A stretch of 59,681 nucleotides of DNA, taken from NCBI RefSeq assembly GCF_028330965.1, contig NZ_JAQMUB010000024.1:1-59681 (forward strand), in the 5' to 3' direction. This stretch comes from Oscillatoria sp. CS-180. GTDB lineage: Bacteria > Cyanobacteriota > Cyanobacteriia > Phormidesmidales > Phormidesmidaceae. How positions within the stretch are numbered: position 1 is the stretch's first letter; each line of letters opens with the position of its first letter. This document shows, piece by piece, positions 9,215 through 18,494 of this stretch. Below the pieces are notes generated by a model. That model had not been told where the DNA came from, searched no databases, and was given only the letters and a program-made list of their open reading frames with translations. A program made the position numbers and the translations under genes.

Positions 9215-11536
9215 ATGAATCGTCACTTATGTTTCCAACAGTTTCGTTTACTAGGTTTAGCGAGTCTGATTTGGGGGATCGGTGGTGCGATCGCGCCCAA
9301 CCTCCTTCGAGCAGAAGTTCCCCTCACCCGAGCGGATGTCGAATCTGTTTACAACCAGGTCGAATTTATTCCTAATGGACAAGCTGCTCGCCCGGCAACG
9401 CTGAACGACTGGCTAGCCATTGGGGATGCTGTTAGAACGTCCGAAAATGCGAGGGCAGAGTTGCGGTTTAACGATGGTTCTCTGGCTCGGGTAGGAGAGC
9501 AGGCAACTTTTTGGTTCATCCCTAACACTCGGGACTTTCGCCTATCCAATGGGACAGCGCTGTTTCTCATTCCACCTGACAGAGGTCCCAGCAATATTCA
9601 AACACCGAGTGCCATCACCGGTATTCAGGGAACGGCTTTAGTAGTCCGACACATCCCTTACGAGTGTGAGACCAATACTCATAAATTGGGCAATCAACAA
9701 CCGCTTCAGGAGTGCCCCGGCCGAACTGTTGTGATGGTGTTAACGGAGAGTCCGAAAGGCCCCGTTGAAGTGACGACTTCTGATGGGAATTCAGAAGCCC
9801 TCTCAGCCGGAAACATGGCGGTTATTGAAGGCGACTCTATTCAAATCCTAGAGTTCAACCTAGAGCTTTTTTACGAGACAAGTCCTTTGGTTCAAGGGCT
9901 AGACCTGAATAATCCAAATTTTGAAGGAAGTGGCTCACCAACCGATCCGGTTCGACAAGAAACCTGGGATGGTATTCAGTTACAGCAAGGCTTTGAAGGG
10001 AGCTACTTGCTTAATCCTGAAGTAATCGGTATGTCTGAGCAACCGACGGTCACGACAAGCTGGTTGCTGCCAGCCGATGCTTCTGAAAGTATCTTCCCAT
10101 TAGACTCAGTGGCTGATAGCAATGCGACTGGGGTTCAAAATGTGGCAAATCAGACGAGCCAGAATAGCAAGACTCAGAACTTAATGGGCGCTAGGCTCAA
10201 CAACAGCATGGCTAATTTAGATACTACGAGAGCTAACCTTGCTCCGGGTATCATCAATCCTCATTCCTCACGTCTCCCTTCTGCTCCAGCTTCTGGTGGA
10301 GGCACGATGGGGGGGAGTACTCGACAGCCCGGTCAGAAACCAGCCGTTGAAGATCCCAATGTAGTGGGTCAGCAGCCTCCTGCAGCTGGAACAGGACCAA
10401 CCACTCCGGAGGCTCCTATAGGGGGTGGCGGTGGTACAGACACCGGAGCGGACAATCCGGGAACAACTCCACGTCAACCTACCAACCCTACCGAGCAGCC
10501 TGGAACACCTCAACAGCCTGGACCTGAGCCTGGTGGTCAAGAACCCGATCCAGTGACTCCAACTCCCCCTGCTGGAGAACCTCAGACTCCTCCCTCAAAC
10601 GCGGGTCCAAGCAGGCCGCCATCCGGTGAGCAGCCTAGCACGCCTACGGAACCGTTCAACCCACCTGGGAACCAAGCACCTGTAGAACCGGTTACTCCTG
10701 TAGAACCAGTTACTCCTGTAGAACCGGTTGCTCCTGTAGAACCGGTTACTCCCGTAGAACCGGTTGCTCCTACAGAGCCGGTTGCTCCTGTAGAACCGGT
10801 TACTCCTACAGAACCAGTTACCCCCACGGAGCCGTTTAATCCACCTGGGAATCAGGCACCTATCGAACCCACTAATCCTGTGCAGGAGCCTGTCACTCCC
10901 GTAGAGCCGATTACACCTCCTAGTGTGACGCCTACGGAGCCATTTAACCCACCCGGGAATCAAGCGCCTATCGAACCCACTAATCCTGTGCAGGAGCCTG
11001 TCACTCCCGTAGAGCCGATTACTCCCCCCAGTGTGACGCCTACGGAGCCATTTAACCCACCCGGTAGCGTTGCCCCAATTGAGCCCACAGCGCCATCCAT
11101 GGAGCAGCCCATCGCCCCTGTGGAACCTGTGACTCAACCCGCTGTGGTTCCTGAAACTTTCAATCCTCCTGGGAATGTAGCTCCTGCTCCTACGACGGAT
11201 GCGGTTCAATCGGTTTCGAATCCAACTCCTTTACCTGTTGATAATTCCCCCGTAGACATTTCGCCCATTCCGAATGAACCTACGATCAATAGCGAATCGG
11301 TGGTGCCTGCTGGCGTCATTACACCTTCACCTGAAGACGGGCAACCTGCTGAAGGTCCTTCTGTTGCACCAGAGGGACAACTACCTACTACCCCTGAAAA
11401 CCCCGTGCAGCCTGTTGATCCAGGTGTGCAGCCTGTTGATCCAGGCGTACAGCCTGCTGATCCCACGGTTCAACCTGTAACACCAGACGGAACTCCTACT
11501 GACTCGGAAGCTACTACTGGAGCACCAACAAGTTGA
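9215..11536 (+). CDS. Secreted FecR-domain protein with long proline-rich repeat tail (second paralogue)
   Basis: This is a paralogue of the preceding gene. A signal sequence ([17 protein letters not shown]) is followed by a FecR core with [30 protein letters not shown] and [11 protein letters not shown] in the first 210 residues. I start it at the ATG giving MNRHLCF; a TTG start three codons earlier is less likely. From about residue 360 the protein is almost entirely Pro/Glu/Val/Thr/Gly-rich. It contains hexapeptide units of the form PVEPVT, 36-residue units beginning [10 protein letters not shown], and a terminal run of VQPVDPG units. Such a tail may span the periplasm or peptidoglycan. 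It converges on the CHASE2-cyclase gene, 147 bp away. The repeats make its length likely to vary between strains. Confidence 0.82.
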   Translation: MNRHLCFQQFRLLGLASLIWGIGGAIAPNLLRAEVPLTRADVESVYNQVEFIPNGQAARPATLNDWLAIGDAVRTSENARAELRFNDGSLARVGEQATFWFIPNTRDFRLSNGTALFLIPPDRGPSNIQTPSAITGIQGTALVVRHIPYECETNTHKLGNQQPLQECPGRTVVMVLTESPKGPVEVTTSDGNSEALSAGNMAVIEGDSIQILEFNLELFYETSPLVQGLDLNNPNFEGSGSPTDPVRQETWDGIQLQQGFEGSYLLNPEVIGMSEQPTVTTSWLLPADASESIFPLDSVADSNATGVQNVANQTSQNSKTQNLMGARLNNSMANLDTTRANLAPGIINPHSSRLPSAPASGGGTMGGSTRQPGQKPAVEDPNVVGQQPPAAGTGPTTPEAPIGGGGGTDTGADNPGTTPRQPTNPTEQPGTPQQPGPEPGGQEPDPVTPTPPAGEPQTPPSNAGPSRPPSGEQPSTPTEPFNPPGNQAPVEPVTPVEPVTPVEPVAPVEPVTPVEPVAPTEPVAPVEPVTPTEPVTPTEPFNPPGNQAPIEPTNPVQEPVTPVEPITPPSVTPTEPFNPPGNQAPIEPTNPVQEPVTPVEPITPPSVTPTEPFNPPGSVAPIEPTAPSMEQPIAPVEPVTQPAVVPETFNPPGNVAPAPTTDAVQSVSNPTPLPVDNSPVDISPIPNEPTINSESVVPAGVITPSPEDGQPAEGPSVAPEGQLPTTPENPVQPVDPGVQPVDPGVQPADPTVQPVTPDGTPTDSEATTGAPTS
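10680..10830 (+). repeat. 18-bp coding tandem repeats (PVEPVT units)
   Basis: Within the second FecR gene an 18-bp unit close to CCTGTAGAACCGGTTACT repeats about eight times with few changes, encoding [12 protein letters not shown] or PTEPVT. The low divergence between units suggests recent slippage or unequal exchange. Confidence 0.85.
10832..11047 (+). repeat. Two near-identical 108-bp coding tandem repeats
   Basis: Two units of exactly 108 bp (10832-10939 and 10940-11047) encode the same 36 residues, beginning [17 protein letters not shown]. They differ by only a few mostly silent substitutions. A third, diverged unit begins at 11048, and PFNPPGN also appears at about 10652 and 11159. This indicates recent in-frame duplication. 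Confidence 0.88.
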
Positions 11537-11541
11537 GGCCT

Positions 11542-11616
11542 TATAGCCGTTGTTAGGTTAGTTAGGACAAGGTAGCGAGCTGTTTGGCTGTAGGCTGAGC
11601 GTTATGGCCTTAGCCT
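11542..11616 (-). repeat. Dispersed ~100-bp intergenic repeat, copy B (degenerate)
   Basis: This is a degenerate, shortened copy. It begins TATAGCCGTTGTTAGG and continues with TTAGGACAAGG, matching the conserved end of the family in reverse orientation. The other half is poorly conserved. It lies between the convergent 3' ends of the FecR and CHASE2-cyclase genes. Confidence 0.55.
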
Positions 11617-11682
11617 AAAAATTTAGTTTGTGTAAGTCATGTTCTCCGTGCCCTGGGTTAGGGCATTTATGCGCGATCGCCT

Positions 11683-13668
11683 TTACGCCTTGGCAGCTAG
11701 GATGCGATAGACCTCGACAGATGCTTGTCTCCCCTTAAGGTGAAGCGCTCCCCAAGACTCGACTTTGAATTTGCTCTCAAGATGTTGAAGGGTGTCTTCT
11801 CCGATGAGCATCCGGCAATTAGAAGGTTGCTCTTCCTTGTTAAGGCTTTCTAAGCGGGATGCAATGTTAACACTGTCGCCGATAATTCCGTACTCCATGC
11901 GGTTGGACCCTCCTAGGCTTCCTACCACGACTGGACCTGTAAAGATGCCCACTCGCATCTGTAGTATTGGCAGCCTTTGAGACTGACGGTAACGATTGAT
12001 TTCAACTAGCCGCTTTTCCATGCAGAGAGCGCAGGCTACAGCTGCTTGAGCATCTGTATTGATTTCTTCGGTTGTCTGACTAGCAATGGGCACTCCAAAG
12101 ACCGCCAGCAGGCCATCTCCAGTAAATTTATTGACGATGCCATGGTGAGCTTGGATTTCCTCGGTCATCGCCTCTAAGTAATCGTTGAGCCATTCCAGCA
12201 ACTGCTCAGGGGGCGTCGTCTCAGCTAGTGTGCTAAAGCCTTTGATGTCGATAAACATCATGGTGGCGATCATTTTTTGCCCTGGGAGCTTCCCCGATTT
12301 TAGGAGGCGATCGCGGTTCTCCCAAAGGGCTTTGGCGATTTCAGGAGAAGCTGTTTGACCCAGCAGTTCCTGCATCATTTGTCGCTGTCGAAAGGATTGC
12401 TGAGCTTGGTAAGCCAGCACCACGCTACTGCTGCCGATGACAGATAGGATTGGGGCAACTAGGGGAATCCAGCCGCCAGTAGTAAAGAAGCCATATCCTA
12501 CCACCAGAATGCCCATAAGAACGGTGGTTTGGCTGATGGTTAACAGCAGTGGATGCCGCAGAATCCAAGCTAATGCGCTTCCTAAGAGAGCCCAAAAGCA
12601 GCACCATAGCCATTCTTGCCAAGGTTGACTAGTCCATATCAAGGCGCGATCGCCCGTTGCTAGATCCAACAGTTGGCTGACCATCTGAGCATGTACGATG
12701 ACGCCCGGCATTTGGTGAGCATCATCGCTGGTTCCAGCCGTGAAAGGTGTGTAAAACAAATCCTTAAAGCTGGATGCGGTAGTGTTACCAATTAAAACAA
12801 TTTTGTTTTTGATCCATGCGGGGTCCACTTCGTTGTTGAGGACCTGTGTCAGTGTGACTTCTCGGCTAGGAGAGGTGCGGTCCCGATAGTCCAGCATGAT
12901 TTGATGCCCTCGTGTATCCGCGATCGCATACCCTCCGGCTCCTGACTGTAGGGGCAATAATGTTGCTGGGCCTAGCTTCATGTAATTGGGATTAACGGGA
13001 CTGGCTTCGGGAGTGATGTTTTGCATCGCCAAGTATTGTAGAGCCAGCTGTAGTGAGAAGGAATACAGCGTTGTGCTTCCTTCTGGTGTTACTTGTTCAC
13101 CTAGCAGGAGCGCTCGACGAATTTTTCCGTCAGAGTCAACCACTACATCATTGAAGCCAACTTGTGTGGAATCAATCCCTGCTGGTGGTGGAATTCCAGG
13201 GCCACCCCTAGGATTCGATATTTGAGTAATGACAATGACATTCTTCGCCTGAAGCGATCGCATCAGCTCCGTTCGTCCAGGGGGTTTGGGGATCGCTCGA
13301 AAAATATCCAGCCCAACGGTGGCAGGGGCATGCTGCTGAAGTTGGTCAATGGCTTGGGCAACTGTGCGATCGGACAGGGGAAATTCTTTGAGGGTTTCTA
13401 AGTCACGCTCGGTAACCGTCACGACGAGAAGGCGATCGTCTTTGGGTAGTGGCTGTGTCTCGTGTCGCAAACGCACCATTTGGTCGTAGACTTTCTGTTC
13501 AAGGCTTTCAATCGCACCGGATTGAGCTAGCACAACTGTGCTGGCGGAAACAGCAACGCTGGTGCCAATAATGACAGTGGCCTTTTTCCAGTGCTCACGA
13601 AGCCACTTTCGCAAACTAAAAGAAGAGGGGACGGGTGACGAAACCTCAGGCTGCTTCAAGGTAATCAC
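11683..13668 (-). CDS. CHASE2-domain adenylate cyclase (class III)
   Basis: This is a membrane-bound class III nucleotidyl cyclase of 661 residues. An N-terminal anchor (about 29-48) is followed by a large extracytoplasmic CHASE2 sensor domain (about 55-340). Three transmembrane helices (about 350-425) then lead to the catalytic domain (about 455-650). Catalytic motifs are present: FIDIKGFS with the first metal Asp, VNKFTGDGLLAVFG with the second Asp and the purine-reading Lys, and GDSVNIASRLES with the transition-state Asn and Arg. The position equivalent to the Asp that reads adenine in mammalian cyclases is Gly here (EYGIIGD), so cAMP is likely but not certain. The start codon is GTG. It faces the two FecR genes, a pairing that suggests the FecR domains signal to CHASE2. 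Confidence 0.9.
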   Translation of the reverse strand: MITLKQPEVSSPVPSSFSLRKWLREHWKKATVIIGTSVAVSASTVVLAQSGAIESLEQKVYDQMVRLRHETQPLPKDDRLLVVTVTERDLETLKEFPLSDRTVAQAIDQLQQHAPATVGLDIFRAIPKPPGRTELMRSLQAKNVIVITQISNPRGGPGIPPPAGIDSTQVGFNDVVVDSDGKIRRALLLGEQVTPEGSTTLYSFSLQLALQYLAMQNITPEASPVNPNYMKLGPATLLPLQSGAGGYAIADTRGHQIMLDYRDRTSPSREVTLTQVLNNEVDPAWIKNKIVLIGNTTASSFKDLFYTPFTAGTSDDAHQMPGVIVHAQMVSQLLDLATGDRALIWTSQPWQEWLWCCFWALLGSALAWILRHPLLLTISQTTVLMGILVVGYGFFTTGGWIPLVAPILSVIGSSSVVLAYQAQQSFRQRQMMQELLGQTASPEIAKALWENRDRLLKSGKLPGQKMIATMMFIDIKGFSTLAETTPPEQLLEWLNDYLEAMTEEIQAHHGIVNKFTGDGLLAVFGVPIASQTTEEINTDAQAAVACALCMEKRLVEINRYRQSQRLPILQMRVGIFTGPVVVGSLGGSNRMEYGIIGDSVNIASRLESLNKEEQPSNCRMLIGEDTLQHLESKFKVESWGALHLKGRQASVEVYRILAAKA

Positions 13669-13790
13669 AGAAGCTTTCCGTATACGTTCGCTGGTTCGTG
13701 CACCCTAGCTGCCTTGGGAATTTTCGACAGCTTTTCTAAAGATATAGCAAAAGTAAAAGGTAGATGATGAAGGCAGACTGAAATGCCTGT

Positions 13791-14207
13791 CTAGTCAGTT
13801 GAGCTTAACCAATTAGTCACTTGCTGTATCAAGCGCTCTCCCGATTGAATAGCGGACTCCGCTTCAGAGCGGGTAAAGGCTTCCGATGGCGTCAGCTCAG
13901 CCAGTGCGTCGGGATAGCGTGTCGGAATATAAAGCTTATCCAGTGCCAGAGCAGTGTCCATCAGGACTAAAAAATCTTTCTTTACAGGATCAGGTAGGTC
14001 ACGAATTAGCCGACCGCAGGAATGACCCCAGGGGTCGAGATCTAGCCGAAACCAGACTGCCTTGAGTGCTTTTTCAGCGGCCTGTTGAGCATAGAAACAG
14101 GCTTGAGGATATTTGCTGGCTGTCAATAACGCAGTAGCAGCCTCTAGGTCGTCAATCCCCTGTTGATGCCATCGTTGAGCTTCCCGCCGAAGCTTTTCCA
14201 CGCTCAT
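13791..14207 (-). CDS. HEPN-domain protein paired with the MNT nucleotidyltransferase
   Basis: This is a 138-residue four-helix HEPN-domain protein (PF05168 type). The signature RRWHQQGIDDLEAA-like N-terminus (here AQRWHQQGIDDLEAATALL), ACFYAQQAAEKALKA and YIPTRYPDA are all family landmarks. The RNase motif R-x4-6-H of toxic HEPN proteins is not seen; the nearest candidate has the wrong spacing. Toxic RNase activity is therefore doubtful, and substrate binding or regulation is also possible. The gene overlaps the 3' end of the upstream nucleotidyltransferase gene by 56 bp in another frame and has a good AAGGA Shine-Dalgarno inside that gene, so the two are co-translated. The ATG at 14207 is well supported. 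Confidence 0.85.
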   Translation of the reverse strand: MSVEKLRREAQRWHQQGIDDLEAATALLTASKYPQACFYAQQAAEKALKAVWFRLDLDPWGHSCGRLIRDLPDPVKKDFLVLMDTALALDKLYIPTRYPDALAELTPSEAFTRSEAESAIQSGERLIQQVTNWLSSTD

Positions 14208-14514
14208 AGAGAACTTTTCCTTCTGACAAAATCTGTTGGATGAAGGGGCGATCGCGTCTTTGAGTCAACTCGTCTGGAGTGTACACTATCACCTCGACTG
14301 GATAAGGGGCATCAGCAAGCAGAGCCAGTACTTGACTGATGCGGTCTAGCGGCGACAGATTACAGGCCCAAACTACAAATAAATCAATATCAGAATGACG
14401 AGTTGCTGTTCCCCGCGCCCAGGAACCAAACAGAAGGATTTGCTCTGGGTCTAAAGCCTGTTGCAATTTCTTCACCGCATAGCCGAGCCAAATCTCAGTG
14501 GATTGAGGAGTCAT
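14152..14514 (-). CDS. Minimal nucleotidyltransferase (MNT domain), partner of HEPN protein
   Basis: This is a 120-residue MNT-type nucleotidyltransferase. The catalytic signature LLFGSWARGTATRHSDIDLFVVW gives GSxARG followed by DID, the two metal-binding Asp residues of the pol-beta superfamily. In characterised MNT/HEPN systems the MNT protein AMPylates and neutralises its HEPN partner; whether that holds here is inferred. It is the first gene of a two-gene unit, and the 56-bp overlap with the HEPN gene means its last residues are encoded within the overlap. It starts at ATG 14514. Confidence 0.85.
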   Translation of the reverse strand: MTPQSTEIWLGYAVKKLQQALDPEQILLFGSWARGTATRHSDIDLFVVWACNLSPLDRISQVLALLADAPYPVEVIVYTPDELTQRRDRPFIQQILSEGKVLYERGKASAGSSTMASTGD

Positions 14515-14939
14515 AAAATCTGCTCGAAGTTGAAGAATATCTCTATGTTACTAATTAAAAAAATCTTGGTTCAACAGGCTTTTGTCAAGGTCTTCTCAGA
14601 CAATATTCAGGTGTTTCTGAGAAGGTATTTCTATCTGAAATTCTCTGTACTCTGCCTGGATTTGCTCAATGCCGTTTTCCTTGAATGTTTTGATGATGCC
14701 TGTTGTGCTTGATTTTGTCACAATAAGTACCACCCATTTCAGTTACTGCAAGCGTGAATTGGAATCGTGTTACTCAACAAAAATCCGCACCTTTGTGAAC
14801 GACTTGGCAGTATGCTTAATGGGCTTTGTTTAGACGACTCAAAGATTTGGTTTTTGGCTCATCACTGCTCGATTCTAACTTTGCACTTCAGGGTTAAGTC
14901 CCCTTTCATTCACTTCATGTCTGTATCTACTGATTAACC
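14515..14939. other. Spacer with a possible short gene remnant on the minus strand
   Basis: No convincing gene is seen in these 425 bp. On the minus strand, roughly 14590-14740, a 49-codon open stretch lacking an ATG reads GIIKTFKENGIEQIQ and then REFQIEIPSQKHL before a stop. It faintly recalls the C-terminal tail of MscS-type channels, with their ENGIEIPFPQ motif, but is too short and altered to assign. Confidence 0.2.
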
Positions 14940-16379
14940 ATGTTTGTAACTACCCTAACTTGGGCCTTGCTAGCCGGATATGGCAGCCTGATCTTTTACC
15001 TAGTGCATCAAACCACACCCCAACGGGTCACTGCGCCGGAATTTTTTGAAGGCCAGTCTAAAAACGGTGAAGTTCCAGGACAGTGGTTACTCATAGCGAG
15101 TGCCGCTATTTCTTGGATTTTTGCCAAATCGATTGATAACGCTGCAAGTTTAGGCAATGCCTTTGGCATTTTGGGTGGCATTGGGTACTCCATTTACTAC
15201 CTAAGTTTTGTGACTGCCGCGATCGCCCTCTATTTCATCCGCACTCGTGGCGGCTATCGGTCTATCCCAGAATTTTTGGTGGGTAAGTATGGAAAGCTAT
15301 GCTCCCGGCTTTTTCTGATTGCGATCGCCATTCGATTAATTAACGAAGTTTGGTCAAATACCAAAGTCTTTTCTCTATATTTCGGGGCAGAGGGTAGTTT
15401 GGGGTATTGGCTCGCTGCGCTAATTGTTACCCTTTTTACGGTTTACTACAGCCTGTTAGGTGGACTCCGTAGCAGCCTGCTGACGGATGGCGCACAAATG
15501 TTGTTGGCAGCCGTTTTGCTAGTGGTCATTTTGATTACCCTCGGGCCTGGACTTGTCAATCAAGGACTGCCCGTTGTTGATGCTGATACGCGCTTGGCGG
15601 GGCTGACATTCTGCGGCCTAGCGTTTGTGCAAATCTTCAGCTATCCCTTTCACGATCCGGTTATGACCGACCGTGCCTTCATCACGGGCCCTCGCACAAT
15701 GGTGAGAGCGTTTATCTGGGCCGGGGTAATCAGCGGAGGATTTATCTTATTGTTTAGCTCTGTGGGACTATATGCCAGGGCATTTGGCGTTGAGGGAGCA
15801 CCTAGTTATACGGTGCCTGCCTTGTTTGGCTTGCCCATGCTGTTGGTCTTCAACGCAATCATGCTGACCAGCGCCGGCTCAACCTTGGACTCGACATTTT
15901 CCAGCGTCGCCAAATTAGGGGCGAGAGATTGGGACAACCGCAAAGGGCAGCCTACGGAGACTCAAGCCTTCATCGGACGCTGGTGGATCATCGCGATCGC
16001 CCTGCTTGGCAATGTCCCTCTACTAAGTATCTATATGGGTGACCAAGTTGGGCCTGCCATCATCATGGCAACCACCATCAGCGGGACGATGGTAATGGGA
16101 CTGGCCCCTATTTTTCTTCTGGCTTTCCTCCCTGGAGCTGGGGCACTAAGTTTTCATCTTGCTTTTTGGCCGGGTCTGATTGCGGGTGTTCTTCGTGTTT
16201 TAGAAAATGCTCTCAGCACGACAATTTTCCCAGCCTGGATGAGTTTAGGCGGTGGCAGGTACGCGATCGATCTGGGGGTGAATGTTTACGGCTTGATTCT
16301 TTGTACTGCGGGCTACTTGATTGGAGCCTGGTGGGGGTCTCGTACTCAGAACAGCGCTGAAGGTCGACCCGTTTCTTAA
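14940..16379 (+). CDS. Sodium:solute symporter family (SSS) transporter
   Basis: This is a polytopic inner-membrane protein of 479 residues with about 12-13 hydrophobic segments. It matches the SSS (SLC5-like) family. The family landmark YYSLLGGLRSSLLTDGAQ (about residues 165-185) corresponds to the conserved GG-x-x-x-x-x-x-TD region, and RTRGGYRSIPEFLVGKYG fits the first cytoplasmic loop. These carriers couple Na+ influx to uptake of sugars, amino acids, vitamins or urea; the substrate cannot be told here. It appears monocistronic. A weak hairpin (CCCTAAT...ATTAGGG at 16383-16407) follows the stop codon but lacks a T-run. Confidence 0.83.
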   Translation: MFVTTLTWALLAGYGSLIFYLVHQTTPQRVTAPEFFEGQSKNGEVPGQWLLIASAAISWIFAKSIDNAASLGNAFGILGGIGYSIYYLSFVTAAIALYFIRTRGGYRSIPEFLVGKYGKLCSRLFLIAIAIRLINEVWSNTKVFSLYFGAEGSLGYWLAALIVTLFTVYYSLLGGLRSSLLTDGAQMLLAAVLLVVILITLGPGLVNQGLPVVDADTRLAGLTFCGLAFVQIFSYPFHDPVMTDRAFITGPRTMVRAFIWAGVISGGFILLFSSVGLYARAFGVEGAPSYTVPALFGLPMLLVFNAIMLTSAGSTLDSTFSSVAKLGARDWDNRKGQPTETQAFIGRWWIIAIALLGNVPLLSIYMGDQVGPAIIMATTISGTMVMGLAPIFLLAFLPGAGALSFHLAFWPGLIAGVLRVLENALSTTIFPAWMSLGGGRYAIDLGVNVYGLILCTAGYLIGAWWGSRTQNSAEGRPVS

Positions 16380-16619
16380 GTACCCTAATAAAGAAAGGTG
16401 ATTAGGGCTTATGTGTAGTCCCTTGAATTTCTCAACTCTAGGAACGTCGAATCCGGCTTCTATGTTTGAGGAGTAAGGGACAAGGCTAGATTCAGCTGCA
16501 TAAGTCCTAGCTGGCTTTTATTGCTGTCTTGAATTGCAGCGTTTTTCCTTATGGAATGCCGTATGGCTAACCACTAGGCAGCAGTCATCTTCTTGCTTAT
16601 TCTGTCTTCATCATCCAAA

Positions 16620-16901
16620 ATGCTTGACCAATCCGTACAATTCCTAACGCCCGAAGAATCGGCAGACGTTGACAAGGCACTGTTGACTTCTCCTGAAAAA
16701 TTCTTAACTCGACTAACCATCTCAACCAGCAAACTTCTGAAGGTGATTGCCAAGGATTTAAACCTTTCGGTAGAAGAGCTATCACCACAGCAGATTATTC
16801 AATGGTTTGAGGCTGACTCTAAGCGGAAGCAAGAGGAAGGGGTCAATGCCTCTGTGCTGAAATGGGAAGCCACTAATCTCAGTGACATGACTGAGAGTTA
16901 G
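16620..16901 (+). CDS. Conserved-looking small hypothetical protein
   Basis: This is a 93-residue soluble protein of unknown function. It starts at ATG (MLDQSVQFLTPEESADVD); an in-frame TTG nine codons earlier is less likely. The sequence has helical, charged character (KFLTRLTISTSKLLKVIA, then LNLSVEELSPQQIIQWFE) and good codon use. It resembles small proteins seen in other cyanobacteria, though I cannot name a family. The 293-bp region between it and vipp1 has no further gene. Confidence 0.5.
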   Translation: MLDQSVQFLTPEESADVDKALLTSPEKFLTRLTISTSKLLKVIAKDLNLSVEELSPQQIIQWFEADSKRKQEEGVNASVLKWEATNLSDMTES

Positions 16902-17144
16902 AAACAGCAACGGTGAGATCGGTCTTGACACCTATCAGCACTGGCGTTTTGATGAAGCTCGAAAGATCTTTGGGAATAAAGCTATATTACGGGCAGAGGC
17001 CATACTTCAGAAAGAGAGGCTATGTGCTAAGACTAGAGCAGACAATTGCGATTGTCTGATGAGCACCTTGCTAGTTGCTCAAAATTGCTTAAGAAGGCAT
17101 CTAATCCCTCGGTGAACGCTATCCTAAGGGCTGAGGGACTTATC

Positions 17145-17160
17145 GGGAGGTCTGCCTCCC
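17145..17160. other. Short perfect hairpin in the vipp1 leader
   Basis: GGGAGG-TCTG-CCTCCC forms a perfect 6-bp GC stem 34 bp before the vipp1 start. It is not followed by a T-run, so it is more likely a leader structure than a terminator. The vipp1 ribosome site AAGGAA lies between the hairpin and the ATG. Confidence 0.4.
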
Positions 17161-17194
17161 TGCGAAAAACCACATTGGAAGGAATTATAGAGTC

Positions 17195-17965
17195 ATGGGG
17201 TTGTTTGATCGAGTCAGCCGAGTCGTTCGCTCTAATCTAAACGCCGCTGTCAGCAATGCTGAAGATCCTGAAAAGATCTTGGACCAAGCCATTATCGACA
17301 TGCAGGAAGATTTGGTACAGATGCGACAGGCCGTGGCTAAGGCGATCGCGTCTCAAAAACGAGTCCAGCAACAGTACGAGCGTGCTCAGTCTGAATCGAA
17401 TACTTGGCATCAGCGAGCACAGCTAGCTTTGCAAAAAGGCGACGAGAATCTGGCTCGGGAAGCACTGACTCGCAAAAAAGCTCAAACTGAGACCGCTACT
17501 GCACTTAAGGGTCAGCTGGATGCTCAGAATGGACAAGTTGATCAGCTGAAGAAGAACCTAATCGGTCTTGAGAGTAAAATCTCTGAGGCCAAGACTAAGA
17601 AAGATATGCTCAAGGCGCGGGTTAGTGCCGCTAAAGCCAATGAGCAGCTCCAGAGCACGATGTCTTCCATGAGTACGAGCAGTGCAATGGGAGCTTTTGA
17701 GCGTATGGAAGAAAAAGTCTTGATGATGGAAGCCAAGTCTCAAGCGGCTCAGGAACTTGCGGGTGCTGACTTAGAAAGTCAGTTTGCAGCGTTAGAAGCC
17801 GGTGGTGATGTTGATGATGAACTGGCTGCCATGAAAGCTCAGCTCGCTGGCGGTTCCACTGGGCAAGGCCAGCTCCCCTCGGCTGATGAACCAGTGGCGA
17901 CACCCAAAGATGCTGCCGTTGATGCTGAATTAGAAGAATTGAAAACACAACTTGATAATCTTTAA
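17195..17965 (+). CDS. vipp1: Vipp1/IM30, PspA-family ESCRT-III-like membrane remodelling protein
   Basis: This is the vesicle-inducing protein in plastids (IM30), needed for thylakoid biogenesis and membrane maintenance in cyanobacteria. At 256 residues it starts with the amphipathic helix MGLFDRVSRVVRSNLNA. It continues as a long coiled coil (about 25-185: AEDPEKILDQAIIDMQEDL and onward) and has an extra C-terminal segment (about 220-256, VDAELEELKTQLDNL). That C-terminal extension separates Vipp1 from PspA. It forms rings and rods on the inner face of the plasma and thylakoid membranes. A good AAGGAA Shine-Dalgarno precedes the ATG and a strong terminator follows, so it is a single-gene unit. 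Confidence 0.92.
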   Translation: MGLFDRVSRVVRSNLNAAVSNAEDPEKILDQAIIDMQEDLVQMRQAVAKAIASQKRVQQQYERAQSESNTWHQRAQLALQKGDENLAREALTRKKAQTETATALKGQLDAQNGQVDQLKKNLIGLESKISEAKTKKDMLKARVSAAKANEQLQSTMSSMSTSSAMGAFERMEEKVLMMEAKSQAAQELAGADLESQFAALEAGGDVDDELAAMKAQLAGGSTGQGQLPSADEPVATPKDAAVDAELEELKTQLDNL

Positions 17966-18058
17966 GCTTGACGTTCGTTGAAGAGACCGCCAGGAATTTC
18001 GGGTCCGATTTACAATCCTGATAGCTGACAGCTCGTACTGGCACAATATTTCGCATTC

Positions 18059-18093
18059 GCCCCCTAATCCTGACGGATTTAGGGGGCTTTTAA
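18059..18093 (+). terminator. Terminator of vipp1
   Basis: The stem GCCCCCTAATCC / GGATTTAGGGGGC (one mismatch) is followed by TTTTA. It lies 94 bp after the vipp1 stop codon and is the best candidate for ending that transcript. Confidence 0.8.
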
Positions 18094-18291
18094 TCCATTC
18101 GAAAATTTGCGAAATAATGTCGTCAGCAGTATCAAAAATCAAAACACCTGTACAAGTGTCCTTTAACGTTAACGAGTGCCCCTTTGCGCTATCTAAGCAT
18201 TCCTTTAACACGAGTTATTGGTGTGGTGCTTCTGTGTTTTTTGCAGCGTGTAGGGAACTCTTGAAGCGTTGTAATTTTCAGAATCGACGTA

Positions 18292-18393
18292 ATAGCTTTA
18301 GCCATCTAGCGTAATGCAGTAGGTAGCGCACAGGTGCTCAGCGAATAGCTGATGGCCTACCATCTTGCTCCAACGGAACTAGCGACGGCTATA
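18292..18393 (+). repeat. Dispersed ~100-bp intergenic repeat, copy C
   Basis: The copy starts ATAGCTTTAGCCATCTAG and ends GGAACTAGCGACGGCTATA, so both ends of the family are intact. It sits between the vipp1 terminator and the ubiquitin-fusion gene. The rest of the 547-bp spacer holds no gene. Confidence 0.85.
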
Positions 18394-18494
18394 TTCTCTG
18401 TTCTTATGGATGGGCACCCCAACCAAGTCCTAAAAAATAGACAAAGGGCAAAGTCGATCTCTGAAATTACTCTCAATCAGACATCTACTTCTAT

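Noticed and set aside
9349-11466. Several long minus-strand open frames across the second FecR gene, some rich in Gly-Ser-Thr or Arg repeats
   Set aside because: They are mirror readings of the proline-rich repeats. The plus-strand frame has the signal peptide and FecR domain and is clearly the gene.
16383-16407. Hairpin CCCTAAT...ATTAGGG after the SSS transporter as a terminator
   Set aside because: The stem has only 7 bp, mostly weak pairs, and no T-run follows. I mention it with the gene but do not call it a terminator.
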